Assembly: GCF_902729405.1 (NCBI RefSeq) | Contig: NZ_LR746496.1 | Span: 1,922,001-1,986,000 of the forward strand | DNA length: 64,000 nucleotides | Source: Acididesulfobacillus acetoxydans | GTDB taxonomy: Bacteria > Bacillota > Desulfitobacteriia > Desulfitobacteriales > Desulfitobacteriaceae | Direction of reading: 5' to 3' | Part shown: piece by piece, positions 1 to 9,146 of the stretch | Layout of the letters: the number at the start of each line of letters is the position of its first letter | Position numbering within the stretch: the stretch's first letter is position 1 | Notes under the pieces: model-generated | Told to the model about the DNA's origin: nothing | The model's input: only the letters and a program-made list of their open reading frames with translations | Database searches by the model: none | Made by a program: the position numbers and the translations under genes

Positions 1-354
1 GCCGGTGAGTATGTCGCCGCCGAGTGTGCGGGCCGAGACAAATATGTGATTAAGGGCAAGGAGTACAGCGAATGTGACTTTTGCCGCGCCTCTTGCCCCT
101 CTAGGGATGTTTTTAAGGAACCCGATTCCGGCCTCCCTCTCAAGTGCGACATGTGCGAAGATGACCCGTCACTCAAGGAGCCTTGGTGTGTGCAGTGGTG
201 CTTGGCGGATGCCCTTACCTACGAGGAAAGGGAAGAGGAAGTCGAAGAAGAGGTCAAGCTGGGCGACATGGAATTGGGCTTGAAAGCCTTGGTTGATAAA
301 TATGGGTGGCAGAAGCTGGCAGACAGTATGGCCCGCCTGTCCCAGAAGGGATAG
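1..354 (+). CDS. bamC: BamC-like FeS electron-transfer subunit (3' end only)
   Basis: The gene is cut by the left edge; 117 C-terminal codons are visible, ending in TAG. Seven cysteines sit in two clusters, CDFCRASC (25-32 of the visible part) and CDMC...CVQWC (49-67), which is the pattern of polyferredoxin electron carriers such as DmsB/BamC. An acidic helix-like stretch (EEREEEVEEEV) and a tail without cysteines follow. Directly downstream are bamD-, bamE- and bamF-like genes in the order known from class II benzoyl-CoA reductase complexes, so the likely role is to pass electrons between the tungsten catalytic subunit (outside the window) and the Hdr-like module. The BamC name rests mostly on this order; any small 4Fe-4S ferredoxin subunit would look similar. 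Confidence 0.7.
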   Translation, partial: AGEYVAAECAGRDKYVIKGKEYSECDFCRASCPSRDVFKEPDSGLPLKCDMCEDDPSLKEPWCVQWCLADALTYEEREEEVEEEVKLGDMELGLKALVDKYGWQKLADSMARLSQKG

Positions 355-414
355 GTACGATAGGAGTCCGGAGCGACGAAAATACCTGCGACGTTTGTCA
401 GGGCCGGGCAGGAG

Positions 415-605
415 TACATTCACTCCGGTCTCCGGTCTCCGGTCTTCGGCCTCCGGTCTTCGGACTCCGGTCTTCGGCCTCCGGTCTCCGGTCTTCGGTC
501 TTCGGTCTCCGGTCTTCGGACTCCGGCCTTCGGTCTTCAGACTCCGGTCTCCGGACTCAGTTCCGGTTTCTGATTTCTGACTTCCGGCTTCTGACTTCTG
601 ATTTC
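415..605. repeat. Degenerate CCGGTCTTCGG tandem repeat spacer
   Basis: The spacer between bamC and bamD is made of about 15 imperfect copies of a short pyrimidine-rich word (variants of CTCCGGTCTTCGGAC), grading into CTTCTGACTTCCGG words near 580-605. Its reverse complement (CCGGAG, CAGAAG) matches the theme of arrays further right. Open frames through it are an artefact of low complexity. It ends about 8 bp before the bamD ATG and includes a GGGGGG ribosome site. Confidence 0.85.
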
Positions 606-612
606 AGGGGGG

Positions 613-1776
613 ATGAAAATCGTGGAGACGGCAGCTCCTTTCAAAGAAGCAATTGATGAGATCAAAGAAAACGGTGCGGAAGCCTTCAAGTTCTGCTATC
701 AATGCGGCAAGTGCGACACGGTTTGCCCCTGGAACAAAGTGACAACCTTCAGCATGCGCAAGTTAATGCGGGAGACGACTTTTGGTCTGATTGAGATCGA
801 ACGGGAAGAGCTTTGGCGGTGCACTACCTGTGGCCGCTGCCCGAGGGAATGCCCGCGCGACGTCCGGCAGATCGATAACGTCATCGCTCTGCGCCGCTTC
901 GCCACAGGCTATGGTGTTTTGCCCGGGCCGGTCAAGCCCCTTCGCGCCGTGAGCGGTCATCTTACGGCAGATGGCAATCCTTTCGGCGAAGAACGAGCCA
1001 AGAGGGGGGATTGGGCCAAGGATCTCTCCGTAAAAACGTTTGAGGAAGGGATGGAAATTCTCTATTTTCCCGGCTGTTATCTAAGCTATGATGCCAGGTT
1101 AAAGAAAGTGGCCGCGGCTACGGTGAAGATCCTGCAAAAAGCCGGGGTGGATTTCGGCATCCTGGGTGCCAAGGAGAACTGCTGTGGGGAAAGCATCCGC
1201 AAAACAGGAAATGAGGAAGTCTTTAAACGCTTGGCCAAGGAAAACATTAAGAGTTGGATCGACCATGGGGTGAAGAAAATCCTGGTTTCTTCCCCACACT
1301 GCTACCACACGTTTAAAAACGAGTATCCCCAAGAATTCAAGGTCAACTTTGAAGTAGTTCATATATCCCAGTATTTGTATCAGCTCATTAATGAAGGAAG
1401 GTTGCAGATCAGCAAAGAATATGCCAAGAAAGTAACCTATCATGATCCATGTTATTTGGGCCGTCATAATGGCATTTATGACGAACCGCGCGCGGTCTTA
1501 AACGGGATATCCGGCTTGCAACTGGACGAGATGCCTGAAGCGCGCGAAAACAGTTTTTGCTGCGGGGGCGGGGGAGGAAGGATCTGGATCGAAACGCCCA
1601 AGTCTGAGCGCTTTGCCAACCTCAGGTTAGAACAAGCGCTGGACATTGGGGCTGAGGAGTTAGTTACGGCTTGCCCCTATTGTATCACCAATTTTGAGGA
1701 TAGCAGGGTGGTCCAGAACTACGATGATCGGATTCAGGTGAAGGACATTACCGAGATCCTGCAAGAAGTGATTTAA
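613..1776 (+). CDS. bamD: BamD-like heterodisulfide reductase subunit D (FeS)
   Basis: A 387-aa HdrD-type protein. Two [4Fe-4S] ferredoxin motifs lie near the N-terminus (CYQCGKCDTVCP about 28-39 and CTTCGRCPRECP about 70-81), followed by two cysteine-rich CCG domains (ENCCGES about 193, then PCYLG and FCCGGGGG about 275-320, and CPYC near 355). In HdrD/HdrB relatives such CCG domains hold the site where two-electron thiol chemistry or electron branching takes place. The gene follows bamC and precedes the HdrA-like bamE, matching bamCDEF order. The ATG at 613 follows a GGGGGG run. Inferred role: FeS link in a soluble, possibly electron-bifurcating, class II benzoyl-CoA reductase complex. A generic Hdr/glycolate-oxidase-type FeS protein is the alternative. 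Confidence 0.8.
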   Translation: MKIVETAAPFKEAIDEIKENGAEAFKFCYQCGKCDTVCPWNKVTTFSMRKLMRETTFGLIEIEREELWRCTTCGRCPRECPRDVRQIDNVIALRRFATGYGVLPGPVKPLRAVSGHLTADGNPFGEERAKRGDWAKDLSVKTFEEGMEILYFPGCYLSYDARLKKVAAATVKILQKAGVDFGILGAKENCCGESIRKTGNEEVFKRLAKENIKSWIDHGVKKILVSSPHCYHTFKNEYPQEFKVNFEVVHISQYLYQLINEGRLQISKEYAKKVTYHDPCYLGRHNGIYDEPRAVLNGISGLQLDEMPEARENSFCCGGGGGRIWIETPKSERFANLRLEQALDIGAEELVTACPYCITNFEDSRVVQNYDDRIQVKDITEILQEVI

Positions 1777-2040
1777 AGAGGAAAGGGGACACACCTCCTC
1801 TTCGTGAGTGCGAATGTCTGGTCGTCAGAGGAATGTCCCCAAGTAAAGGAGGAGCGGCCTTAAGAAGTACCACAAGTGAACGTGCCTATGTCCCCCGGGT
1901 TTAGCGCCCCGGCGGCCTGACCGGCAGGGAGAAACTCCCCGGTAAAGAGTGAGCCGGCGCCATAGTGGGCGGCGCTGTATCCCGCGGGACGCGCACAATT
2001 GGAAGTCGCGGGCTGGTTTCGGAGTAGGAGGTGATAGAAA
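1777..2040. other. Intergenic region with GGGGACA/TGTCCCC inverted repeats
   Basis: This 264-bp spacer holds no convincing gene. GGGGACA at 1785-1791 is inverted relative to TGTCCCC at 1834-1840 and TGTCCCCC at 1889-1896. Between 1898 and 1975 there are nested GC-rich arms (GCGCC/GGCGC, CCGG/CCGG, GGGAG-AAA-CTCCC), so an RNA from here would be highly structured. The GGGGACA words resemble REP-type palindromes common in Firmicutes; a regulatory leader for bamE is the alternative. The bamE ribosome site (GGAGGTGA) lies at its right end. Confidence 0.45.
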
Positions 2041-5000
2041 ATGGCCAACGGACAATTTTCGGATACGCAAATGCAACAGCTTTCCCAAAGGCTCCGGAAC
2101 AATCGCTTTGGCGATGTCATGGTGGTCGGGGGCGGGGTCAGCGGCATTCAGGCGTCTCTCGACTTAGCCTCTTCGGGTTTCAAAGTTTACCTGGTGGATA
2201 AAGCGCCGAGCATCGGGGGGCACATGGCCCAACTGGACAAGACCTTTCCCACCAATGAATGCGCTATGTGAATTCTCAACCCCAAACTGGTCGAGGTCGG
2301 CCGGCATCCCAATATAGAGGTCATGACTTACACTGAGGTTGACAAGGTGGAAGGAGAGGCGGGGGACTTTCAGGTAACTCTGATTAAAAAACCAAAATAT
2401 ATCGATGAGAGCCAATGCACGGGCTGTACCGCCTGTGTGGAGTACTGCCCGGTCAAATACCCGGACTCGTTTAACCAGGAAATATCGCAGAATAAAGCCA
2501 TCCATATCTACTTCGCCCAAGCCATTCCCCTGGTCACCTATATTGATGACAGTTGCCTTTATCTGAAAGAGAAGAAGTGCAGAATTTGCGAGGGAATCTG
2601 CAAGAATCAGGCGATTGATTTTAATCAGAGAGCGGAGAAAATAGAAGTCAATGTCGGGGCGGTGATTCTGGCCCCCGGACTTGAGCCTTACGATCCAGGG
2701 TTACGGCATGACTATGGTTACGGAAAGTTTGCCAACGTGGTCACCAGTCTCGATTATGAACGGCTCATGTGCGCGACGGGGCCTTATCAAGGGGAGATTT
2801 TGCGCGCAACTGACCACAAGCATCCCCATAAAATAGCTTGGATTCAATGTGTCGGTTCCCGGCAGGTTATCCCCGGAGGGAACAGCTATTGTTCCGCTGT
2901 CTGCTGCACCTATGCTCAGAAACAGGTGATATTGACTAAAGAACATGAGGCAGAGGCTGAGTGCACCATCTTCCACAACGATATTCGCTCCTATAATAAG
3001 GATTTTGAGCGCTTTTACCAAAGAACGGAGAGCCTTCCCGGAGTGCGGTTTATCAGAAGTTATGTGTCTATCGGCCGGGAGATTCCCGAAAGTAAGAATG
3101 TCACCCTTCGCTACTCCACAACGGATGAGGGGGTAAAAGAAGAGGAATTTGATCTGGTGGTCTTGTCCGTGGGTTTAAACCCTCCGGCTGACTATGTGAA
3201 GCTGGCGAACAAGTTCGGTCTTGAGCTCAATGCCCACGGCTTTTGCAAAACCAACCCGGTGAACCCCATGGAGGCCACGAGACCCGGGATATTTGTCAGC
3301 GGAGCTTTCCGGGGTCCCACGGATATTCCGGAAGCGGTCTTCAGCGCCAGCGCGGCCGGCTCTGAATGCGGCGAACTCTTGGACTACCGGCGGGGGCGGC
3401 TGACTCAGGCAAGAATATATCCGCCCGAGAAAGATGTGTCTCAAGAAGAGCCGCGCATAGGAGTCTTTGTCTGTCATTGCGGCGCGAATATCGGCCGGAT
3501 TGTGGATGTTCCCGCCACGGTGGAGTACGCTCTATCTTTGCCCCATGTTGTCTATGCTCAGGAACAACTCTTTTCCTGCGCAACAAATTCCGCCAAAGAG
3601 ATATCGGATATGACCCGGGAAAAAGGGCTGAACCGGGTGGTTGTCGCCGCTTGCTCCCCCAGAACCCTGGAGCCGTTATTTCGGGATACCGTGCGAGAAG
3701 CGGGAATCAATCAATATTACCTGGACATGGCCAATATCAGAGAACACAACTCCTGGGTTCACTCCAAAGAAAAAGAAGAATCGACCCGGAAAGCCCAGGA
3801 TCTGATCCGGATGTCGGTCGCCCGCGCCCGCCATTTAGAGCCCTTGCAAGAATTTGACCTGCCTGTCAACAAGGCGGCCTTGGTGGTCGGAGGAGGATTG
3901 GCCGGGATGACCGCCGCTCTCAGCCTGGCCAATCAGGGGCATGAAGTTTACTTGGTGGAAAAGGAACCGGAGCTGGGGGGAATGGCGCGCAAGATGTATT
4001 TCACCCTCGAGGGGCTGGATGTTCAGAAGTATGTGCACGATCTTGTGCAGAGGATTTATCGGCACCCCCTGGTCCACGTCCGCACGGGGGCTGTCATCAC
4101 GGAGACGGGCGGTTATGTGGGGAATTTCGTCACCCAGGTGAACTCCGGTGGCCGGATCGCGGAAATAAGACATGGCGCCACTCTTCTTGCGACAGGGGCT
4201 GAGGAGTATCGGCCCACTGAATATCTTTACGGTGAGGACGATCGGGTCGTGACCAACCTCGAGTTGGAAGAACAAATCGCCCGGGAGGAGGAAAGGCTGG
4301 TCGACGCCCGGAGTCTTGTGATGATCCAGTGCGTGGGCTGCCGCAATGAAGAGAGAAATTACTGCAGTCGCGTCTGTTGCAGCCATACGCTCAAGAACGC
4401 TCTGAATCTAAAAAAACTAAATCCCCAGCTGGATATTTACATTCTCTTCCGGGATATGAGAACGTACGGGTACTATGAGGACTATTACCGGGAAGCGGCG
4501 GGCAAAGAGGTGAGGTTCATTCGCTATGAACCCGCGGACCGACCCCAGGTAGAAGCGGCGGTGGAGGAAGGCCGGGACGTTTTGAGGGTAAGCGTAACCG
4601 ATCCCATCTTAGGCAAGAAGCTGGAGATCGATGCGGATGTCATTGCTTTGGCGGCCGCTGTCATTCCCTCCGCGGGCAGTGAAGAGGCAACCCGGTTATT
4701 TAAAGTCAATGCGAATCCGGACGGGTTTTTCAAAGAAGCGCATGTCAAATTAAGACCGGTGGATTTTGTGGCCGACGGCATCTATCTGTGTGGGCTCGCC
4801 CACTATCCCAAGTTCATTACGGAAACGTTGAGCCAGGCTTATGCCGCGGCCGGGCGGGCCTTAACCCTTCTCTCCCATGATACGGTGGTGGCTTCCGGTG
4901 CTGTCTGCGAGGTAGACGAACGCAAATGTATTGGCTGCGGAGCTTGTGTCTCGGCCTGTTCCTATGGCGCTGTTGAGTTGCGGGAGACGCGCCTGGGGAA

Positions 5001-5163
5001 AAAGGCTGTTGTCAATCCGGTCCTCTGCAAAGGCGACGGTCTCTGTAACGCCAAGTGTCCCACCGGGGCCATTTCCCTTAAGCACTATACCGATGAAGAG
5101 ATCTTCAGCCAAATTGATGCCGCGCTTACAGACGTGCGGAGATCCGGTGCGGCAAGACAGTGA
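2041..5163 (+). CDS. bamE: BamE-like HdrA flavoprotein, selenocysteine-containing
   Basis: Reads as one 1040-aa protein if the in-frame TGA at 2269-2271 (codon 77) is selenocysteine; otherwise it splits into a 76-aa stub and a large headless frame. The local sequence NECAM-U-ILNPKL matches the conserved CAMC-ILxPKL cluster site of HdrA, with Sec in the second Cys position, a known Cys/Sec exchange in this family. It contains an FAD motif (VVGGGVSG about 24), a ferredoxin motif ([12 protein letters not shown] about 126), a second Cys set (about 180-190), a second HdrA-like FAD module ([12 protein letters not shown] about 618) and a C-terminal two-cluster ferredoxin ([11 protein letters not shown] about 965, then [12 protein letters not shown]). 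The start follows GGAGGTGA. HdrA proteins carry the flavin that splits electron pairs; here it would feed benzoyl-CoA reduction. Confidence 0.85.
2287..2304 (+). promoter_or_regulatory. Candidate bacterial SECIS hairpin of bamE
   Basis: Starting 15 nt after the UGA, CTGGTC-GAGGTC-GGCCGG can fold into a 6-bp stem (two G-U pairs) with a 6-nt loop containing G residues. Position and size fit a bacterial SECIS element read by SelB. The fold was made by eye, not computed. Confidence 0.45.
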
Positions 5164-5294
5164 TGACCGGCACCGCCTCCCTGCGGCGCATGGCCCGGCA
5201 GCGGAATGTGCCCGGATTACTCCATACCGGGATGGTGCACGAGGTGAAACGCCTATTGAGGGGAAAAGTCTATTCGGGGAGGAAGTGAGCACGA

Positions 5295-6131
5295 GTGAGC
5301 GCCGAACTGGAATTTAAGCCGAGAATCTTAGGCTTTGTCTGCCATTGGTGAGGGTATGGCGCTGCCGATATGTCTGGAGTTTCCAGACTACAGTATACAA
5401 CCGAAAGCAGGCTTATTCGTGTCATGTGTTCCGGGAGAGTCGACCTGGCCTTTGTGTTCAGGGCCTTCTTAAAGGGAACGGACGGAGTGTTTATCGGGGG
5501 CTGCCGCCTGAATGAATGCAATTATGATACGCATGGGAATTACCATGCGCTGAACATGGTGCTTCTGGCTAAAAAAATCATGGAGCATATCGGGTTGAAT
5601 CCCGCAAGATTGAGGGTCGAATTTATGTCCTCCGGTGACGGCATCCGTTTTGCCGAAGTCATGAGTGAATTTGGCCGGAAAATCAAGGAGTTGGGCCCCC
5701 TGGGGCAGGGCGAAGGCATAGACGAAGAGACCGTAAAGTCCAAGCTGATGGAAGTCGCCAAGTTGGTCCCTTATATCAAGAGGGTGAAAAAGGATAAACT
5801 GGCGTCACGTCTGAACAATCCGGAACAGTACGATGATTTTTTCACGCGAGATGAGATAGATAGGTTATTTCGTGAGGTCACTTCCTATTATATTGATCCC
5901 GCCAAGTGCCAGGCTTGTATGATTTGCGCCCGAAGATGTCCGGCGGAGGCGATTATCAGTGTGAAGAATCAGGTCCACGTTATCGACCAGGAGAAATGCA
6001 TCAAGTGCGGAACTTGCTTTGAAGTCTGCCCTGAGCGTTTTGGCGCGGTGCGGGAGATTTTCGGCGCAGAGGTTCCGCCTCCTCCGCCTGAAGGAGAAAG
6101 GACCCTAAGCCGAAAGAAGTCGGCTCGGTAG
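5295..6131 (+). CDS. bamF: BamF-like MvhD subunit, selenocysteine-containing
   Basis: From the GTG at 5295 (after GGGAGGAAG) through an in-frame TGA at 5349-5351 (codon 19), this encodes 278 aa. The N-terminus reads FVCHW-U-GYGAAD, the MvhD/FrhD signature in which the second Cys of C-x-W-C is Sec. MvhD binds a [2Fe-2S] cluster and couples Hdr complexes to an electron donor. The MvhD domain (about 1-150, with GCRLNECNY near 70) is followed by a two-cluster ferredoxin (CQACMICARRCP 205-216 and CIKCGTCFEVCP 235-246) and a proline-rich tail. BamF of class II benzoyl-CoA reductases is known as an MvhD-like selenoprotein, and the gene directly follows bamE. Starting at the first ATG after the TGA (5370) would lose the cluster ligands. 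Confidence 0.87.
5372..5388 (+). promoter_or_regulatory. Candidate bacterial SECIS hairpin of bamF
   Basis: GTCTGG-AGTTT-CCAGAC is a perfect 6-bp stem with a 5-nt loop carrying G in its second position, beginning 20 nt after the UGA codon. This is the expected distance and shape for a bacterial SECIS element. Folding was done by eye. Confidence 0.6.
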
Positions 6132-6462
6132 TCTGAGCAGCGTCAGACATGCGCATGTGCTCGGCAAAAGCGGAAGCAGGGCTTCAATTGACGATGAAGC
6201 AAGAAGACCAAAGGGCGATTCATATTTGCATTATGGCAATGCCATTTCGACTCAGCAGGGTACAGGTGGACGCCTTCAGGACTTTCACAATTGAAGGGAA
6301 ACCGCCACTGCATTTCTGCAGTAGCGGTTGTCATCCTAAATCGCGGACCGGAAAGACTGATCTGTTCAGGGTCACCGTTGGCGGTTAATTTGTGACCGTT
6401 CAACCCCCGACTCTGTGGCTTAAGCGCAAATGATCGCAAAAACGGCGTTTGAGTCCAGACAA
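6132..6462. other. Regulatory spacer with three dyads upstream of a sigma-54 promoter
   Basis: No supported gene. Three inverted repeats are visible: ATGGCA-A-TGCCAT at 6233-6245; a 12-nt-arm hairpin at 6301-6328 (ACCGC-C-ACTGCA, loop TTTC, TGCAGT-A-GCGGT, one C/A mismatch); and GGTCAC...GTGACC at 6370-6397. They lie about 65-230 bp upstream of a -24/-12 promoter, where enhancer-binding activators normally bind. Which dyad is the operator cannot be told from sequence. Confidence 0.55.
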
Positions 6463-6478
6463 TGGCACAATATTTGCT
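6463..6478 (+). promoter_or_regulatory. Sigma-54 (-24/-12) promoter
   Basis: TGGCAC-AATAT-TTGCT matches the TGGCAC-N5-TTGCW sigma-54 consensus at every position, with the required GG/GC spacing, 73 bp upstream of the GTG at 6551. It separates the bam genes from the class I benzoyl-CoA genes and is probably driven by a PAS-type activator such as the one at 52783-54873. Confidence 0.8.
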
Positions 6479-6550
6479 CTAATCTAACCTAAAATTCAAA
6501 TCAACGAGATTGGAACCATCAGAATTGGATTGACCGCAGGAGGTGAGCTT

Positions 6551-9037
6551 GTGCAGAAGGTGTCGCTGTTTATCGACGGAAAAACGATCGAGGTGTCGGA
6601 GGGGACTTCGCTTTTAGAAGCCGCTCACCTGGCCGGGAGCTACATTCCGACCCTGTGCGCTCACCCCGATTTGCCTCCGGGCGGAGCCTGCGGCCTTTGT
6701 CTCGTGGAGGCGGGCTCGGAGGTCGTTCGTGCCTGTGAGACACCGGCGGCCCAGGATTTACAGGTTCAGACCGATACGGAAGAAATCCGGCGCTTGCGCC
6801 GGGACAATCTCTCGCACCTGCTCAAAGATCACCCTCACGCCTGTTTGACCTGTGCCCAAAAGGTGGGGTGCAGCCGGACCCAGTGTTCGAGCAACGTGGC
6901 GGTTAACGAACGCTGCTGTGCGAAGCTGGGGAACTGCGAAATTGAAAGAGTTGTTGAGCATGTGGGTTTACGGGAAGATTTGGGACGCTATGTCTATCCC
7001 GGTTTGCCCAAATTTACCGAAGAGCCGCTGTTTACGAGGGATTACAACCTTTGTATCGGCTGTCAGCGCTGTGTCCGGGCCTGTCGGGATTTAAGGGGTG
7101 TCGATGTTTTGGAGGCCTACGAGTGGAATGGACGCACTCTGGTTCGGGCCAAGGCGGAATCCCTGGTCGATTCGGGCTGCAGATTCTGTACGGCCTGTGT
7201 GGAAGTTTGTCCGACCGGGGCTTTGCTCGACAAAGACGTGAAAAGCGGCGAACGGGAAACGAATCTTGTTCCTTGCCGCGGGACTTGTCCCGCCGGAATT
7301 GACGTTCCGCGTTACGTGGACTATGTGGCGCGGGGGGAATATGGCAAAGCCCTGGCCGTTGTGCGGGAAAAGGTGCCTTTTCCGGGTGTTTTAGGTCGGG
7401 TCTGTTTTCATCCCTGTGAAGATGCCTGTCGCCGGGGGCAAGTCAGTGAGGCGGTGGCCATCTGCCGGTTAAAGAGATTCGCTGCCGACCACGGCGGTGT
7501 GGCTTGGAAAGAGAGGAGAAAACCGGCAAGGCCTACGGGTAAGAAAGTGGCGGTGGTCGGTTCCGGTCCGGCCGGTTTGACGGCGGCCCATTATCTGGCC
7601 CTGAAAGGACATTCCGTGACCGTCTTTGAAGCCCGCTCCCAGGCGGGTGGTATGCTGAGATTCGGGATTCCGGCTTATCGCCTGCCGGAGCATATCCTCA
7701 GGGAGGAAATAGCGGAGATTGAGGCCCTCGGTGTTGGCGTTATAACCCAGAGCCGGATTGAGAAGGCAGATGCCCTTTTAGAAGAAGGGTACGCTGCGGT
7801 GTTTGTCGCAGTGGGCGCCCAGAAAGGGGTGGCTCTCGCTATTCCCGGTGAAGACAGGGCTGGGGTCGTGCAGGGGATTGATTTTCTGCGCGGGGTGGCC
7901 CTGCGGGAAAATGCGGCGGTCGGGTCGCGGGTGGCCGTGATCGGCGGGGGAAATGTGGCCTTGGATGCCGCCCGGACGGCTCTGCGGCTCGGAGCGCAAA
8001 ATGTGACGGTGCTCTACCGGCGCAGCCGGGAGGAAATGCCCGCTTATGCGGGCGAGGTGGGTGAAGCGGCCCACGAAGGAGTTCAGTTTGAGTTCTTGTC
8101 GGCCCCGGTCAGGATCCAACAAGGGGGGACCTCCAACGGCAGGACGCTCAATGTAATTTGTCAACGCCAGGCTTTGGGCGCTCGGGACGGGAGTGGCCGG
8201 AGGAGGCCGCAACCGCTGCCGGGCAGCGAATTTGCCCGGGAATTCGACCAGGTTATCGTCGCGATTGGACAGGAGGTGGACTTACCGGAACACTTCGGTC
8301 CGGTTCTTGACGGCAAGGGGATCCGGGTGGATCCGGAAACCTTGATGACCGGACGGGTGGGTGTCTTTGCCGGTGGCGATGCCGTACTGGGTCCGGCTTC
8401 TGTGATTGAGGCGGTTGCTCAGGGCCGGCGGGCCGCCCGGGCCATGGATAAATTTCTGGGCGGAGACGGGGATATCTCTGAGGTCCTGTTGGATTATGAA
8501 GAGAGGAATCCCTGGCTTGGCCCCGAGGAAGGTTTTGCTTTAGCCGGCCGAGTGGGGGAGGCCAAGCGGCCCTGGCAAAAGAGCAAGCAGCAGGTCGCCT
8601 GCGGCGCTGAATCTTCCGCTTGCCCCACCGGTGAACTGTTCTATACCGCTTTCACCGAGGTCGACATCGGGCTGTTGGAGGAGATGGCGGAGGAAGAAGC
8701 AGGTCGGTGTCTCAAGTGCCAGCTCAGGCTTCGGCTGCGGGAAGCGCCCAGACCGCCGGAAAAGTGGCTCGTTTTTGACGCGAAGACCGTGGAACAGGTC
8801 CCCGAGACGGAGGGGGTCTATCAACTTCTCGACGCTGACAAAGAAATCATTAGTATCGTTGGCACAGCCAACCTGCGCGAGGCTTTGAAAGAGCAGCTGG
8901 GCAGGGAAAATGCCTGCTGCTTTGGCTATGAAGAAGACCGGATGTACACACAGAGGGAGAGCCAGCTGATGCAGCAGTTCTTGCAAGAACACGGGAGACT
9001 GCCGCAGGGAGCCGACGATCTGGATGATCTCTTCTAA
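6551..9037 (+). CDS. NuoG/GltD-like FeS flavoprotein (NAD(P)H:ferredoxin oxidoreductase type)
   Basis: An 828-aa protein starting at GTG 6551 behind AGGAGGTGA. Domains in order: NuoG-like [2Fe-2S] (C36, C47, C50), a His/Cys [4Fe-4S] segment (about 96-135), two [4Fe-4S] motifs (CIGCQRCVRAC about 168 and CRFCTACVEVCP about 214), a GltD-type FeS/helical domain (about 240-320), an FAD motif (VVGSGPAGLTAAH about 336), a pyridine-nucleotide motif (VIGGGNVALDAA about 464) and a C-terminal CLKC segment. The last ~90 residues contain GVYQLLDADKE-IISIVG, like a GIY-YIG fold without clear catalytic residues. It resembles oxidoreductases such as BzdV of class I benzoate clusters, which reduce ferredoxin from NAD(P)H. 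First gene behind the sigma-54 promoter. The actual donor and acceptor are inferred. Confidence 0.75.
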   Translation: MQKVSLFIDGKTIEVSEGTSLLEAAHLAGSYIPTLCAHPDLPPGGACGLCLVEAGSEVVRACETPAAQDLQVQTDTEEIRRLRRDNLSHLLKDHPHACLTCAQKVGCSRTQCSSNVAVNERCCAKLGNCEIERVVEHVGLREDLGRYVYPGLPKFTEEPLFTRDYNLCIGCQRCVRACRDLRGVDVLEAYEWNGRTLVRAKAESLVDSGCRFCTACVEVCPTGALLDKDVKSGERETNLVPCRGTCPAGIDVPRYVDYVARGEYGKALAVVREKVPFPGVLGRVCFHPCEDACRRGQVSEAVAICRLKRFAADHGGVAWKERRKPARPTGKKVAVVGSGPAGLTAAHYLALKGHSVTVFEARSQAGGMLRFGIPAYRLPEHILREEIAEIEALGVGVITQSRIEKADALLEEGYAAVFVAVGAQKGVALAIPGEDRAGVVQGIDFLRGVALRENAAVGSRVAVIGGGNVALDAARTALRLGAQNVTVLYRRSREEMPAYAGEVGEAAHEGVQFEFLSAPVRIQQGGTSNGRTLNVICQRQALGARDGSGRRRPQPLPGSEFAREFDQVIVAIGQEVDLPEHFGPVLDGKGIRVDPETLMTGRVGVFAGGDAVLGPASVIEAVAQGRRAARAMDKFLGGDGDISEVLLDYEERNPWLGPEEGFALAGRVGEAKRPWQKSKQQVACGAESSACPTGELFYTAFTEVDIGLLEEMAEEEAGRCLKCQLRLRLREAPRPPEKWLVFDAKTVEQVPETEGVYQLLDADKEIISIVGTANLREALKEQLGRENACCFGYEEDRMYTQRESQLMQQFLQEHGRLPQGADDLDDLF

Positions 9038-9146
9038 AGAAGGCATAAATTCCCATGAGTTGCAGCGACTCAGGCCGAAAATGAAAACGAGCGGGCGTTG
9101 CACCAGTGCGGAACCGACAGTTTTTGAGATAGAAAGGAGTACGGGA

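Noticed and set aside
1860-2035. Molybdenum/tungsten cofactor or cobalamin riboswitch
   Set aside because: The region folds well by eye but conserved core motifs of these riboswitches could not be found; a covariance search would be needed.
2041-2322. Apparent pseudogene: HdrA-like gene broken by a stop codon
   Set aside because: The TGA lies exactly at a conserved Cys/Sec cluster position, and both sides keep the frame and domain order; two further Sec genes are in the window.
6149-6388. 79-aa protein upstream of the sigma-54 promoter
   Set aside because: No ribosome site or family; the same stretch contains three dyads and is better explained as regulatory DNA.
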